A DNA stretch of 64,000 nucleotides from Luidia sarsii (Eukaryota > Echinodermata > Asteroidea > Paxillosida > Luidiidae): contig OX465102.1 in the NCBI GenBank assembly GCA_949987565.1, forward strand, positions 28,859,768 through 28,923,767, in the 5' to 3' direction. Under the pieces are notes generated by a model that worked only from the letters and a program-made list of their open reading frames with translations, was not told the DNA's origin and searched no databases. Positions 9,001-18,000 of the stretch are shown in pieces (the first letter of the stretch is position 1; the number at the start of each line of letters is the position of its first letter). A program made the position numbers and the translations under genes.

Positions 9001-11606
9001 GGCACACAAGTCTATGGAAGCTGCTAGTTAGTGGCTGCAACCAGTGCTCACAGACCAGAGCTCAAAATGATATAGGGGTCTATGGAAGCTGTTAGCTAGT
9101 GGCTGCAACCAGTGCTCACAGACCAGAGCTCAAAATGATATAGGGGTCTATGGAAGCTGCTAGCTAGTGGCTGCAACCAGTGCTCACATACTAGGGCTCA
9201 AAATGATATAGGGGTCTATGGAAGCTGCTAGCTAGTGGCTGCAACCAGTGCTCACAGACCAGAGCTCAAAATGATACAGGGGTCTATGGAAGCTGCTAGC
9301 TAGTGGCTGCAACCAGTGCTTACAGACAAGGGCTCAAAGTGGCGCACAAGTCTATGGAAGCTGCTAGTTAGTGGCTGCAACCAGTGCTCACATACTAGGG
9401 CTCAAAATGATATAGGGGTCTATGGAAGCTGCTAGCTAGTGGCTGCAACCAGTGCTCACATACTAGGGCTCAAAATGATATAGGGGTCTATGGAAGCTGC
9501 TAGCTAGTGGCTGCAACCAGTGCTCACATACTAGGGCTCAAAGTGGCACATGAGTCAATGGAAGCTGCTAGTTAGTGGCTGCAACCAGTGCTCACATACT
9601 AGGGCTCAAAGTGGCACACAAGTCTATGGAAGCTGCTAGTTAGTGGCTGCAACCAGTGCTCACAGACCAGTGCTCAAAATGATATAGGGGTCTATGGAAG
9701 CTGCTAGCTAGTGGCTGCAACCAGTGCTCACAGACCAGTGCTCAAAATGATATAGGGGTCTATGGAAGCTGCTAGCTAGTGGCTGTAACCAGTGCTCACA
9801 TACTAGGGCTCAAAGTGGCACACAAGTCTATGGAAGCTGCTAGTTAGTGGCTGCAACCAGTGCTCACAGACCAGTGCTCAAAATGATATAGGGGTCTATG
9901 GAAGCTGCTAGCTAGTGGCTGCAACCAGTGCTCACAGACCAGTGCTCAAAATGATACAGGAGTCTATGGAAGCTGCTAGCTAGTGGCTGCAACCAGTGCT
10001 CACATACTAGGGCTCAAAATGATATAGGGGTCTATGGAAGCTGCTAGCTAGTGGCTGCAACCAGTGCTCACATACTAGGGCTCAAAATGATATAGGGGTC
10101 TATGGAAGCTGCTAGCTAGTGGCTGCAACCAGTGCTCACATACTAGGGCTCAAAGTGGCACACAAGTCTATGGAAGCTGCTAGTTAGTGGCTGCAACCAG
10201 TGCTCACAGATCAGTGCTTAAAATGATATAGGGGTCTATGGAAGCTGCTAGCTAGTGGCTGCAACCAGTGCTCACATACTAGGGCTCAAAGTGGCGCACA
10301 AGTCTATGGAAGCTGCTAGTTAGTGGCTGCAACCAGTGCTCACAGACCAGTGCTCAAAATGATATAGGGGTCTATGGAAGCTGCTAGCTAGTGGCTGCAA
10401 CCAGTGCTCACATACTAGGGCTCAAAGTGCACACAAGTCTATGGAAGCTGCTAGTTAGTGGCTGCAACCAGTGCTCACAGATCAGTGCTTAAAATGATAT
10501 AGGGGTCTATGGAAGCTGCTAGCTAGTGGCTGCAACCAGTGCTCACAGACTAGGGCTCAAAGTGCACACAAGTCTATGGAAGCTGCTAGTTAGTGGCTGC
10601 AACCAGTGCTCACAGACCAGTGCTCAAAATGATATAGGGGTCTATGGAAGCTGCTAGCTAGTGGCTGCAACCAGTGCTTACAGACAAGGGCTCAAAGTGG
10701 CGCGCAAGTCTATGGAACCTGCTAGTTAGTGGCTGCAACCAGTGCTCACATACTAGGGCTCAAAGTGCACACAAGTCTATGGAAGCTGCTAGTTAGTGGC
10801 TGCAACCAGTGCTCACAGACCAGGGCTCAAAATGGCACACGAGTCTATGGAAGCTGCTAGCTAGTGGCTGCAACCAGTGCTCACATACTAGGGCTCAAAG
10901 TGGCGCACAAGTCTATGGAAGCTGCTAGTTAGTGGCTGCAACCAGTGCTCACAGACCAGTGCTCAAAATGATATAGGGGTCTATGGAAGCTGCTAGCTAG
11001 TGGCTGCAACCAGTGCTCACATACTAGGGCTCAAAGTGCACACAAGTCTATGGAAGCTGCTAGTTAGTGGCTGCAACCAGTGCTCACAGACCAGTGCTCA
11101 AAATGATACAGGAGTCTATGGAAGCTGCTAGCTAGTGGCTGCAACCAGTGCTCACATACTAGGGCTCAAAATGGCACACAAGTCTATGGAAGCTGCTAGT
11201 TAGTGGCTGCAACCAATGCTCACATACTAGGGCTCGAATTGGCACACAAGTCTATGGAAGCTGCTAGTTAGTGGCTGCGACCAGTGCTCACATTCTAGGG
11301 CTCAAAATGGCACGAGTCTATGGAAGCTGCTAGCTAGTGGCTGCAACCAATACCCATAGCCTATGAATTTGTGTTTCAGTTCATATTCAACGAGTTCAAA
11401 AGCACCTTTTATTAACCCGTATGGCGGTCGTAATTTCCAAAAAGTGGCCCAGTGTGAAGCGGTAAAGACAATTTTCACTTGAAAAATCTAACGGCATCTG
11501 TATCATGATTTGAATTTCCTGATATGTTAGACCTGTTTGGACACTAAACTTGGATATTTTCAATGTTCATTTTACCCGCAGTGGCAGTAAACGACCCAAG
11601 TATTGA
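59..11606 (+). CDS. IK: IK/RED spliceosome factor, last five exons (5' part lies outside the window)
   Basis: RED (IK) is a nuclear spliceosome-associated protein needed for pre-mRNA splicing and mitosis. Five exons are visible: 59-125 (or from 61), 4156-4244, 5787-5898, 6791-6828 and 11582-11606. Each has AG/GT borders and they join in one frame to give about 109 residues. Seen in order: EVDYSKMD, GRWDFDTQEEY, FGIKMSEGRKTRR, AELDREWQQIS, a basic KRK stretch and the terminal KRPKY followed by TGA. This is the conserved C-terminal order of the family. The last exon adds only seven residues plus the stop, and it is separated from exon 6791-6828 by a 4.75 kb intron that is mostly satellite. The N-terminal RED region is upstream of base 1. 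The ID is firm; only the start of the first visible exon is ambiguous by 2 bases. Confidence 0.94.
149..334. mobile_element. MITE of the CAGGGATGTAAGA family (short copy)
   Basis: Starts CAGGGATGTAAGACT and ends TATATCCCTG, 23 bases after the donor of IK exon 59-125. It shares its internal sequence with the copies at 33336-33620 and 41407-41675, in opposite orientation. Confidence 0.6.
783..830 (-). ncRNA. Hammerhead ribozyme motif at the 3' end of PLE family A
   Basis: Minus-strand box 1 CTGATGA is at 817-823, stem II is GGTT/AACC, box 2 is GAAAC at 793-797, and the cleavage triplet GTC is at 790-792. Stem III is minimal (C-G), the short-stem-III form typical of PLE hammerheads. One unpaired A separates box 1 from stem II. 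Stem I is weak here: two pairs, an internal loop, then two pairs. Confidence 0.8.
820..2275 (-). pseudogene. PLE reverse transcriptase / GIY-YIG protein, N-terminally truncated
   Basis: An open frame of about 483 residues with no internal stop. It starts inside the RT domain. RT motifs: SFDVTSLFTNVP (residues ~32-43), GAAMGSPVSAVIANLYM (~97-113), catalytic YVDD (~136-139), then YRKPTHTDQYL (~195-205). A C-terminal GIY-YIG domain follows: YEIPCGECDQVYIGETGR, then RIKEHQRD (~331-360). The N-terminal half of the RT is absent, so it cannot encode a complete PLE protein, although the remaining frame is intact, which suggests a fairly recent insertion. The stop codon (820-822) lies inside the hammerhead box 1. 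Confidence 0.93.
2371..2612 (-). mobile_element. Partial second copy of the PLE family A 3' end
   Basis: Repeats the last ~60 codons of the family A ORF (FWLPTIRRHDRRPTT... to SSVA then stop at 2437) and the non-coding 3' end. It lies in the same orientation 95 bases upstream of the truncated body, like the partial tandem copy (pLTR) of PLE insertions. It is diverged from the downstream copy at scattered sites. Confidence 0.85.
2400..2447 (-). ncRNA. Second hammerhead ribozyme motif of PLE family A
   Basis: Box 1 CTGATGA is at 2434-2440, stem II is GGTT/AACC, GAAAC is at 2410-2414 and GTC at 2407-2409. Stem I pairs better here (four of five positions) than in the copy at 783-830. All invariant core bases are intact. 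Confidence 0.82.
2880..2998. repeat. Head-to-head pair of PLE family B tails
   Basis: A minus-oriented tail (atcctagcaggacc) is followed at once by a plus-oriented one (ggtcctgctagga), forming a large inverted repeat around 2930. Confidence 0.75.
3068..3284. repeat. tRNA-derived SINE-like repeat (SINE-A), inverted composite
   Basis: A minus-oriented SINE-A tail (3068-3150), a partial tRNA-like core with a B-box region (AGTCAAATCCCGCCCGAGCTG) and a plus-oriented tail (to 3284). Confidence 0.65.
3418..3730 (+). pseudogene. GIY-YIG endonuclease end of PLE family B
   Basis: The plus-strand frame reads VCNIQYVGETKNTLKKR then YGHRSTIKTGKM, is interrupted by a short duplication with a stop (about 3508-3540), then resumes DTPVGYHFNLPDHSISDM and ends KRLRTIQPHGLNIQEGND. 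This is the C-terminal GIY-YIG domain of a Penelope-like element from a family different from A. The RT part is missing. Confidence 0.85.
3418..4125 (+). mobile_element. PLE family B, 3' end with long pyrimidine-rich tail
   Basis: GIY-YIG remnant, then about 270 bases of CTTTGATCTCTCCCC-type sequence, then the hammerhead-like tail (4005-4043) and a terminal TTTTAGTCAGTAAGCAGTTTG stretch. The same 3' architecture recurs at 49880-50215 and 56195-56665. It inserts up to 30 bases before IK exon 4156. Confidence 0.85.
4395..5040. mobile_element. Inverted-repeat DNA element carrying a transposon-like first exon
   Basis: The left arm (4395-4463: GACAGGTCTT, GACGTCACG, CCATCTTGGA, TACACACAT) matches in inverted order the right arm (4979-5038: ATGTGTGTA, TCCAAGATGG, CGTGACGTC, GACAGGTCTA). 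The interior holds a short ORF (4512-4661). Target duplication not resolved. Confidence 0.65.
4512..4661 (+). pseudogene. 49-residue ORF resembling the N-terminus of a repeat-family protein
   Basis: Begins MANSNAARSAYYSSLDGN, contains a YxSSLDxxxxxRY...GIDPY pattern and stops at 4661. I recognise this pattern only loosely, from the N-termini of uncharacterised transposon-associated animal proteins. It lies between the inverted arms of 4395-5040, so it is probably a leftover first exon of an autonomous parent. Function unknown. Confidence 0.4.
5117..5290. mobile_element. MITE-like repeat (CAGGGCCCAAT family)
   Basis: CAGGGCCCAATGTCGTGG..., GCGCTTACGGAAGCAAA... and TTTCCTGCCCTGG recur with variation at 40994-41164. 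Two copies in one window with matching ends indicate a dispersed element. Confidence 0.6.
6388..6435 (-). repeat. Degenerate PLE family B tail
   Basis: Minus-oriented tail (CCTGACGTCTCTATCC, GCAGGACCTTTC) in an IK intron. Confidence 0.6.
6905..11352 (+). repeat. 55/68-bp satellite filling the last IK intron
   Basis: The core unit contains GTCTATGGAAGCTGCTAG and AGTGCTCACAGACTAGGG. From about 6905 to 8600 the period is mostly 55 (starts 6965, 7020). From about 8640 onward it is mostly 68, through a 13-base insertion (TAGTGGCTGCAAC type) before CAGTGCTC. In the distal part, units with GGCACACAAG and units with GATATAGGGG alternate, giving a ~136-bp dimeric order. There are roughly 70 units and no protein-coding potential. 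Confidence 0.95.
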
Positions 11607-11720
11607 GCTGATCAGGAGTAAGTCCATGTCAGTGTGGGCTGGCAACGGGACGCCGTATATGAGCCTGTACAAAGACAGCGGGGTGACTTCATCCAGGAAG
11701 CCTGGTATCAGCTTTACAAA

Positions 11721-11726
11721 AATAAA
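11721..11726 (+). promoter_or_regulatory. Candidate polyadenylation signal of IK
   Basis: AATAAA about 115 bases after the IK stop codon, on the coding strand. It is the first such hexamer downstream. Use of the site is inferred. Confidence 0.5.
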
Positions 11727-12716
11727 GACCCTGGGACACTCGTGTGCTGCCGACGGCAGACGCTGTGGGTCGTTCGTTGTAGAATTTTGTGACGCTGAAC
11801 ATTGGCGCCAATTTCATTGAGTTTCCTAAGCACTAAAATTTGCTTGAGCACAAAAAGGCATGATTCATAGGGTTACCGTGCAAATACACCCCCCCCCCCC
11901 CTGAATGAATGTGAAAAGCAGTCTTGATTGTTAGCAACATTTCAAAATAGTTCATCTGTAGCATGGATTTATGTGATAACGTGTTTATTGCAGAGACTAC
12001 TGGTCCATTGTAGTGGACTAATGCTCATTCGCTATCAATGTTTTCACCCAGGAAAATGAGAGCACAGAAGCCCTTTGGATTAGCCCTTTAATGTGAATAA
12101 TGCGAGATGCAAGCTTGTAGACAATGTACAATGAGTTATTTTCCAGGAAAGAAACAGCGTCAGAGAAGATCTAATTTGGCTTTTCAGTGATTGAAATTGG
12201 ATCCAGTCATCCTTTTCAGTCCAATCTAAGTCCAACCTACCCCAAGTAAATCGGATAAGTTTTTAATGATATTTAGGTAATGGGCGATATTGTTTCATAA
12301 AAGGTTATAGCAAATCTGCGCTTATTTTGAAATCGTCAAATTTTTATGAAGAGACGTGAGCGCATTATTACTCAGTCACTCCACAGATTATGTAGCACAT
12401 TATGCAGTCTTCATGCAGGATGTTTGTGGATGAAATTATGTTTTTAAGAATGGCACGGGAAGCTTTGTTTTAGCGTTTTAGCGATAATTTAGCAGAAAGG
12501 CACATTCACATCTGGGTAGCATGGTGTCAATGCACAGCATCATTCATCCACCCTCGGACTTGATGTGAAAATGCGAACGACGGGTTTCTTTGAGTTCAGA
12601 TGCTGGTGTTCTTTTAACTTTGGTTGCGTTTCTGTAGGCACAACCAAGGATATGTTCACTTAAGTACATGTACATGTAGGAGGTTCGAGGTGTCACCATG
12701 TACATCATCATGTTAT

Positions 12717-12945
12717 ATCTATGATGCAACGCGGTACCCGCCGCTATACATTATTCGAATCCACTACACGACCTCGACCAGCTCGGTGGTCAAGTGGTTA
12801 AGACGTCTGTACTAAAATTTGGGAGTCGCGGTTTCCAATCCTGCCCGAGCTGCCTGAAATATTTTTATCAGGCACCGGGCAAAGCACTGAGCATTCAGTG
12901 TTTACCACGTCGAGTAAGGGCAAAACCTCTTTGAAGTACATCATC
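12717..12945 (+). repeat. SINE-A, tRNA-derived, near full length
   Basis: A tRNA-like domain at about 12780-12852: AGCTCGG at its start pairs with CCGAGCT at its end (7-bp acceptor-like stem). A D-arm/A-box-like GTCAAGTGGTTAAGAC and a T-arm region (GCGGTTTCCAATCCTGCC) follow. The tail contains GGGCAAAGCACTGAGCATTC. Shared with copies across the window. Confidence 0.8.
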
Positions 12946-12956
12946 TTGTAAGAGTA

Positions 12957-13085
12957 GTATGGCTCTGAAAAGAGCCAGTAGCTCAACGTTTTAGGTAGTT
13001 TGTACTCTGCCCGTCGTCAGGAGACTGACAAAGTACACACTTCCTGAAACTTTGAGTTGCCGGCTTTTTTTTCAGAGCCATACAC
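12957..13085. repeat. PLE family C tails, inverted pair with degenerate hammerhead
   Basis: GGCTCTGAAAAGAGCC at one end and its match at the other. Minus-strand CTGACGA is at 13014-13020 with GGG before the stem II loop, but box 2 reads AAAAC rather than GAAAC, so the core is broken. Confidence 0.6.
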
Positions 13086-13479
13086 CTTCTCTTAAAAGAT
13101 CATGTACATGGGTGATACCGCAAAACTCCTACTTGGTATTTCCATCATGCAAACCACCTTCAAATCGTATCTGATTGCTTCACTTGTTGCCGTGTGGCTT
13201 GATGCTATGGAAATCTGTGCTCTCCATCACTGAATGTAACTCTAGCCCAACTTAAAAGTGGGATACACTCGATTGAGTCGAGCCAGTTCTCGGTAGCGAG
13301 TAGCGACAGACAAAGATGCAGCCTTGGTTTCTGTACACACAACTTGGAAGTCAGGCCTGGGTCTACTAGACCCTTTTGCTCACTCAGTACCTCAGATGAG
13401 GACTTGGTTTATAATGGTCTGTACATGTCTGTATCCGTTGTGCATGTGAATAAATCTGATGTTCTTTCTGAGGACTCTC

Positions 13480-13585
13480 TTCCCCCTTCCTTCGTGTACA
13501 TTTATCTGTGTTGTCCTTGTCACTCTGCCTTTGAGAAAGGTCCTGCTAGGATCGAAACGTCAGGCCCACTAAATTTGAAGATTCT
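13480..13585 (+). mobile_element. PLE family B 3' tail
   Basis: CCCCCTTCCTTCGTGTACAT, then TCACTCTGCCTTTGAG and the consensus tail ending GTCAGGCCCACTAAATTTG. Confidence 0.8.
13527..13565 (+). ncRNA. Hammerhead-like fold of PLE family B (variant core)
   Basis: Stem I GCCT (13527-13530)/AGGC (13562-13565), box 1 position TTGAGAA (13531-13537), one spacer A, stem II GGTCCT/AGGATC (13539-13544/13548-13553), box 2 GAAAC, triplet GTC. Layout and spacing match family A exactly. Core positions 3 and 8 are U and A instead of C and G. Activity unknown. Confidence 0.45.
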
Positions 13586-13984
13586 TTCTGAGACATTAAA
13601 TGCATCTCTAGAGGAAGATGTTGGTTTCAATGTGTGCATTTGTTCTGCTGTAATTAAAACAACAGAATCTAAAGTAATATCAAACATATTGCAAACTACT
13701 AGAAAGACCTGAAATACAAAAGAAAAGATGAAAAAGTTAGAGGAACAAAAATTAATATCACTTATCAGAGGCTTTTCATTTTCAAGAAAAATAATTTTTT
13801 TAAATTATTATTATTATTATTTATTCGGCCAAGGAAAACAAACACGAAGTACATTCAACATTCGTTGACCCTAGTGAAATAATTATTATGATCAATGGTA
13901 CATGCACATGTTGGGCGGGTATCAGTGACTTTCTGCATTGATAATAATATACTCAAAGATTTTAAAAAGGGCAATTGTAACTAA

Positions 13985-14615
13985 GGGTCCAAGTTACTCG
14001 GACCCTCCATGCTCGGACTAATTTAACATTTATACAACTCTGTACTTTAATTAATGTTCTTTTGCTTAGCCATCTCGATCCCTGGATGTGGCTGGAGGGG
14101 CTCTAGAACGTCTGTTGGGTGTCTGTTTCATGAGTACATAGCGGCCAATTCCATGCTCACGCTGACGTGCAAGTTGTAAATGGATGTCGACATAAAACAG
14201 CCGTTCCGTGCATTTTCATTTCACGGGGTTGCCCTTTTTAGACTGTTACCTTCGCCAAACATCGCGGAGCTGCGTGTGCAATATGCACGTACGGCCGTGA
14301 TTATGTACTCTGGGGTCCATACATCCTTGTCGTAGTCGGGTCTTCATGCAATCTCTATCGATTATGCATTGAGGGATACAGGGTGCAATTCCAATCAGAA
14401 ATCCGATAACAAACGCTTCAGTCCCCTAACTTTCTTCGATTTTTCTCTCTCTTATACTAGTAATAGAAATAGAATAAGGAGCTACCTAATTTTGACCGGG
14501 TGAGTACTCTGGAAGATTTTTGTTTTAATATCTACCCCTTAAAACAAAAGGGTGGAAAACCCCTGAATCCACTTGAAACTATTGAATACAAATTTAGTCC
14601 GAGTAACTTGGACCC
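13985..14615. mobile_element. Inverted-repeat element with 19-bp perfect TIRs
   Basis: GGGTCCAAGTTACTCGGAC at 13985-14003 and its exact reverse complement at 14597-14615. Related CCAAGTTATTCGGACTAAA sequence continues just outside. No ORF and no clear target duplication. Confidence 0.5.
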
Positions 14616-14755
14616 ATTTAATCGGTCTTTTTAAAACATCCAAGTTATTCGGACTAAAATAAATATTTAGACCACATACTAAGTAGTACTAGTAGTACAA
14701 GTAGTACTGACCTACACATTATTTTAGTATATTCCTAGGCTAAGTCGAACCTAAG

Positions 14756-14889
14756 TTGCGGTAACCGTAAGTTGCGTAACCATGAACTTGAAGGAAGAAC
14801 CTTCATCCTCCCGTACCCGAAGGTCGGGACTCGGGAGACCTCTGTAACCTTCGTCCTGAGGATGAGGGGGAGGGTTACGGTTACCGCAA
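14756..14889. mobile_element. Short hairpin element (MITE-like)
   Basis: TTGCGGTAACCGTAA (14756-14770) and TTACGGTTACCGCAA (14875-14889) are perfect inverted ends of a 134-bp segment with further internal pairing. Confidence 0.6.
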
Positions 14890-15026
14890 ATATATTCTGC
14901 CATCCATTGTATTTTTATAAATTATGCGGTTGAGAAACGTGCTTTTTGGTTGTTTGACTTTTCCTTACGTGTCGGCGTCACATTTTCCTGTTTTAGGTAG
15001 TGCACTTGGTGCATTCTGCTCTGCTA

Positions 15027-18000
15027 ATGTCGGAGTTGCAGAGGAAAGCTCAGATGAGAGGCATCACCAACAAGCTGCCTCCAGTGGCTCCCAAAGTACC
15101 CAAGCTCTCACTGGGCACCAGGTACGGCAGGCTTCAATCTCCAACTTATTTGGTGATATACAAAAATGTTGCAAACTGCTTACTGACTAAAATTACCAAA
15201 AAGTAAATCTAAAATTTAGTGGGCCTGACGTTTCGATCCTAGCAGGACCTTTCTCAAAGGCAGAGTGACAAGGACAAAACAGATACATGTACACGAAGGC
15301 AGGGGGAGAGAGTGAATAGGACACGGATGAGAAACTTATTTGTTAGCTTTCTCTGAAACGGGCCAGTCAGCCAACATGTGTTCAAATGGCCTGCATTTTG
15401 CTGTTGGGTTTCTTGATTTGATTTAATTTGATTGATTTATTTTACTCTCGTGGCCAAAGGCCAAATCGGTCAGGCATGGGAATTTCCCCCACATTCTTTA
15501 CCGTAATCTGGACACTTGGTTGTGGCCGACCAACTCGAAGATTTGACTGCCTGGAGTGGAGGCTGGAGTCTGCGGTCAGGGATTGACAGCACTGTACAAG
15601 CACACACACACAAGTCCGTTACGCTCCATTGACGACGCACAATGGGCCCTTTTTCGAATGGATAATCCCTAAGACAAAAGCCACAACGATGTCCGAATTG
15701 TGCCTGGTTTTACTCTCTTGTACCCATAGTGTACCATTATCGATTTATTTCACAGAAATATATTGTTCCGATTGTGTGTTGTTTTAGCGAGATTTGAAAA
15801 TGATGCATTATTAAAAAAAACCTGTATGGCGGTCATCGGCGCTGTAAAACCCCCTGGTGTGAAGTGGTTAATGTAAGGCAGATTATATTCACCCGACAAC
15901 GGCATTCTTCCGCAAACGCTATTCACCCGGTCCCATAGTCAATTGGCCAATTGTCATAACATCATGTTAATGCATATTCATGCTGCTCTATACTCTGATG
16001 TTGGCCAATCAGAGTAAAGAGTATTCATGAATATGCATAACATCAGCAGGAATGACCTCCGGGATGAATGCTGTTGCCGGGTGAATATCCACTCCCTTCT
16101 TGTTATTCTGTGGTTATGCTAAAGTTCCTTTCATTGTGTGCTGTGTTGCTTTACAAGTCTACAGTGTGTCCTTGAATTTTCACTGGCAAAGCCATAATTT
16201 GTTCAAAGGAGATATAAGTCTGTAATCAGTCTGGAATATTCTTACTTTGTGACAGTTTTTTGCTTGCTCACAAGCTCTATGGTTTACGGCATAGAGCTCT
16301 ATGAATAAACAGCTCATAGTCTACGCTCATAAACCACTCACTTCTATTTCTCCCATTAATCATGCATCGTAGTCCTTGACAGCGAACGGTAATGTTCCGT
16401 CGGCACCTCATGAATAATTAAACGACCGACGCACTTCTCAATATTTCTGCATTACTTTGTGACCTTATTTTTCTTGTTCACATTAAAACTTCATACATTT
16501 GCCATTGTTGGAATAATTGTTTTCCTTGGGTTTTTTTTTTGGCAAGTCATAGCCATCCTAGGAAGAGGGACTACTCGCAGCTTCCGTGGAGAAACTATTT
16601 TGATTCCTGCCAGGATGTCCGAATTGACGAAGACAACATATCCTTTTGTTTTCTGATTGCTCTGTCTGAACTAAAGAAGTGAATTTTTCTTGCCGACATG
16701 TCCAAACTTTCAATCTGCATTGCCAGCAAAACAATGAGAAATTTCAACCATTGGATTGAAGATCATAGAGTATCTGACCAGGGTCCAATTTCATAGAGCC
16801 GCTTAAGCGTGAAAATCTGCTAAGCAGGCTTCCTTGTGAAAACGGGATTACAAACCACACTGCGATGTGATGTCAATTGCTTTTGACTTGTGTTCCTCTC
16901 TTCTTTAATTAGAAGGAAACAAAAGTCGAAGTTTGGTTTGGCAAGGTGATCCTACGAACCCTTACTTTTTGTGCTTAAGCAGATTTTGGCACTTAATCGG
17001 CTCTATGAAATTGACCCCAGGATTTGAACCCATGCCTCTGGTTTGACGTACAAGCACTCTACCACCTGAGCTATTCAGCCCTCAGAGGAGGGGCCTTCCC
17101 CCAAAGGGTCAACTTTGCTTGGGTGGGGGTTGCCAGTTGGAAGCTTTGTATCATCAATGTAGGTCTGGTTATTTCTCACAAGACTTTAAAGCAGAGGAAA
17201 GACCAGTTCTCCTAAAGTCGCTGGAGTGGACTGCGTTATTTAGAACGCAACCAAATTCCCACGAAGAAAACTCAAACTCAGAAAACGAGACAAACCAAAT
17301 AACGCTAGCTCATCATGGTTGTTGATAATGCTGTAGTGAGTCAGTAACCATTGGTGAACTCGTATTTGAGTTAGAGAATGTGATGTAGAGTCTAAGTCCT
17401 GGGTTCAGTAGGTCTGAGTCAAAGTCTGAGTCATTTGATTTTCGTGACTCGAGTCCTGGAAAGTCATGACTCAAGTCCGAGTTCCACAAGTCTGGTTCAC
17501 TGGGCCCTGAGGAATTCTTTGACGAAAGAATACCGTACTACCGCCCGAAGCTATTTGCACCACATCAGCCTTGACTCTTTGCTAGCACGTGTTCCGAGTC
17601 TACATCCGCGGCACGGAAGGCCCAGTGGTGCTATTTCTGCACGGAGGGGGAATGTCGTCCCTCTCCTGGGCTGTCCTATCGGTGAGCACCGATCTAGTAT
17701 TCCTTGTCATGAATCTTTTCAGATTTCTCCAATGCATTTATTTTGTTAGTCGCATAGTATATCTGTGATTTAGCGCAGAATTCGCCACAGTACAGAACAG
17801 ATTCAAATCCACCACCACAACCTCGATCGGTTGGTGGTCAAGTGGTTAAAACGTCTGCACTATAGGAAGCACAAGTCAGGGGTTCGAATCCCACTTCAGC
17901 TGCCCGTATTTTTTTCAGCGGGCGAGTAGGCAAAGCACTGAGTAAACAGCGCTAATTATTAATCTGCTAGGGTCAGCCTTTGTTGAATTACTTTACATTC

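Larger units (their letters stand above)
11727..15026. other. IK-PPME1 intergenic region
   Basis: No gene recognised. It holds a SINE-A copy (12717-12945), a PLE family C inverted pair (12957-13085), a PLE B tail (13480-13585), a 19-bp TIR element (13985-14615) and a hairpin element (14756-14889). The sequence at 11830-12540 shows nothing recognisable. Confidence 0.7.

Noticed and set aside
6905..11352. Regular repeats and variable segments resembling a CRISPR array
   Set aside because: Units are contiguous and homologous with no unique spacers, and the locus is a eukaryotic intron with no cas genes.
13501..13570. Canonical hammerhead on the opposite (minus) strand of family B tails, starting CTGACG
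   Set aside because: Position 9 is T rather than A and no GAAA box follows; the plus-strand variant fits far better.
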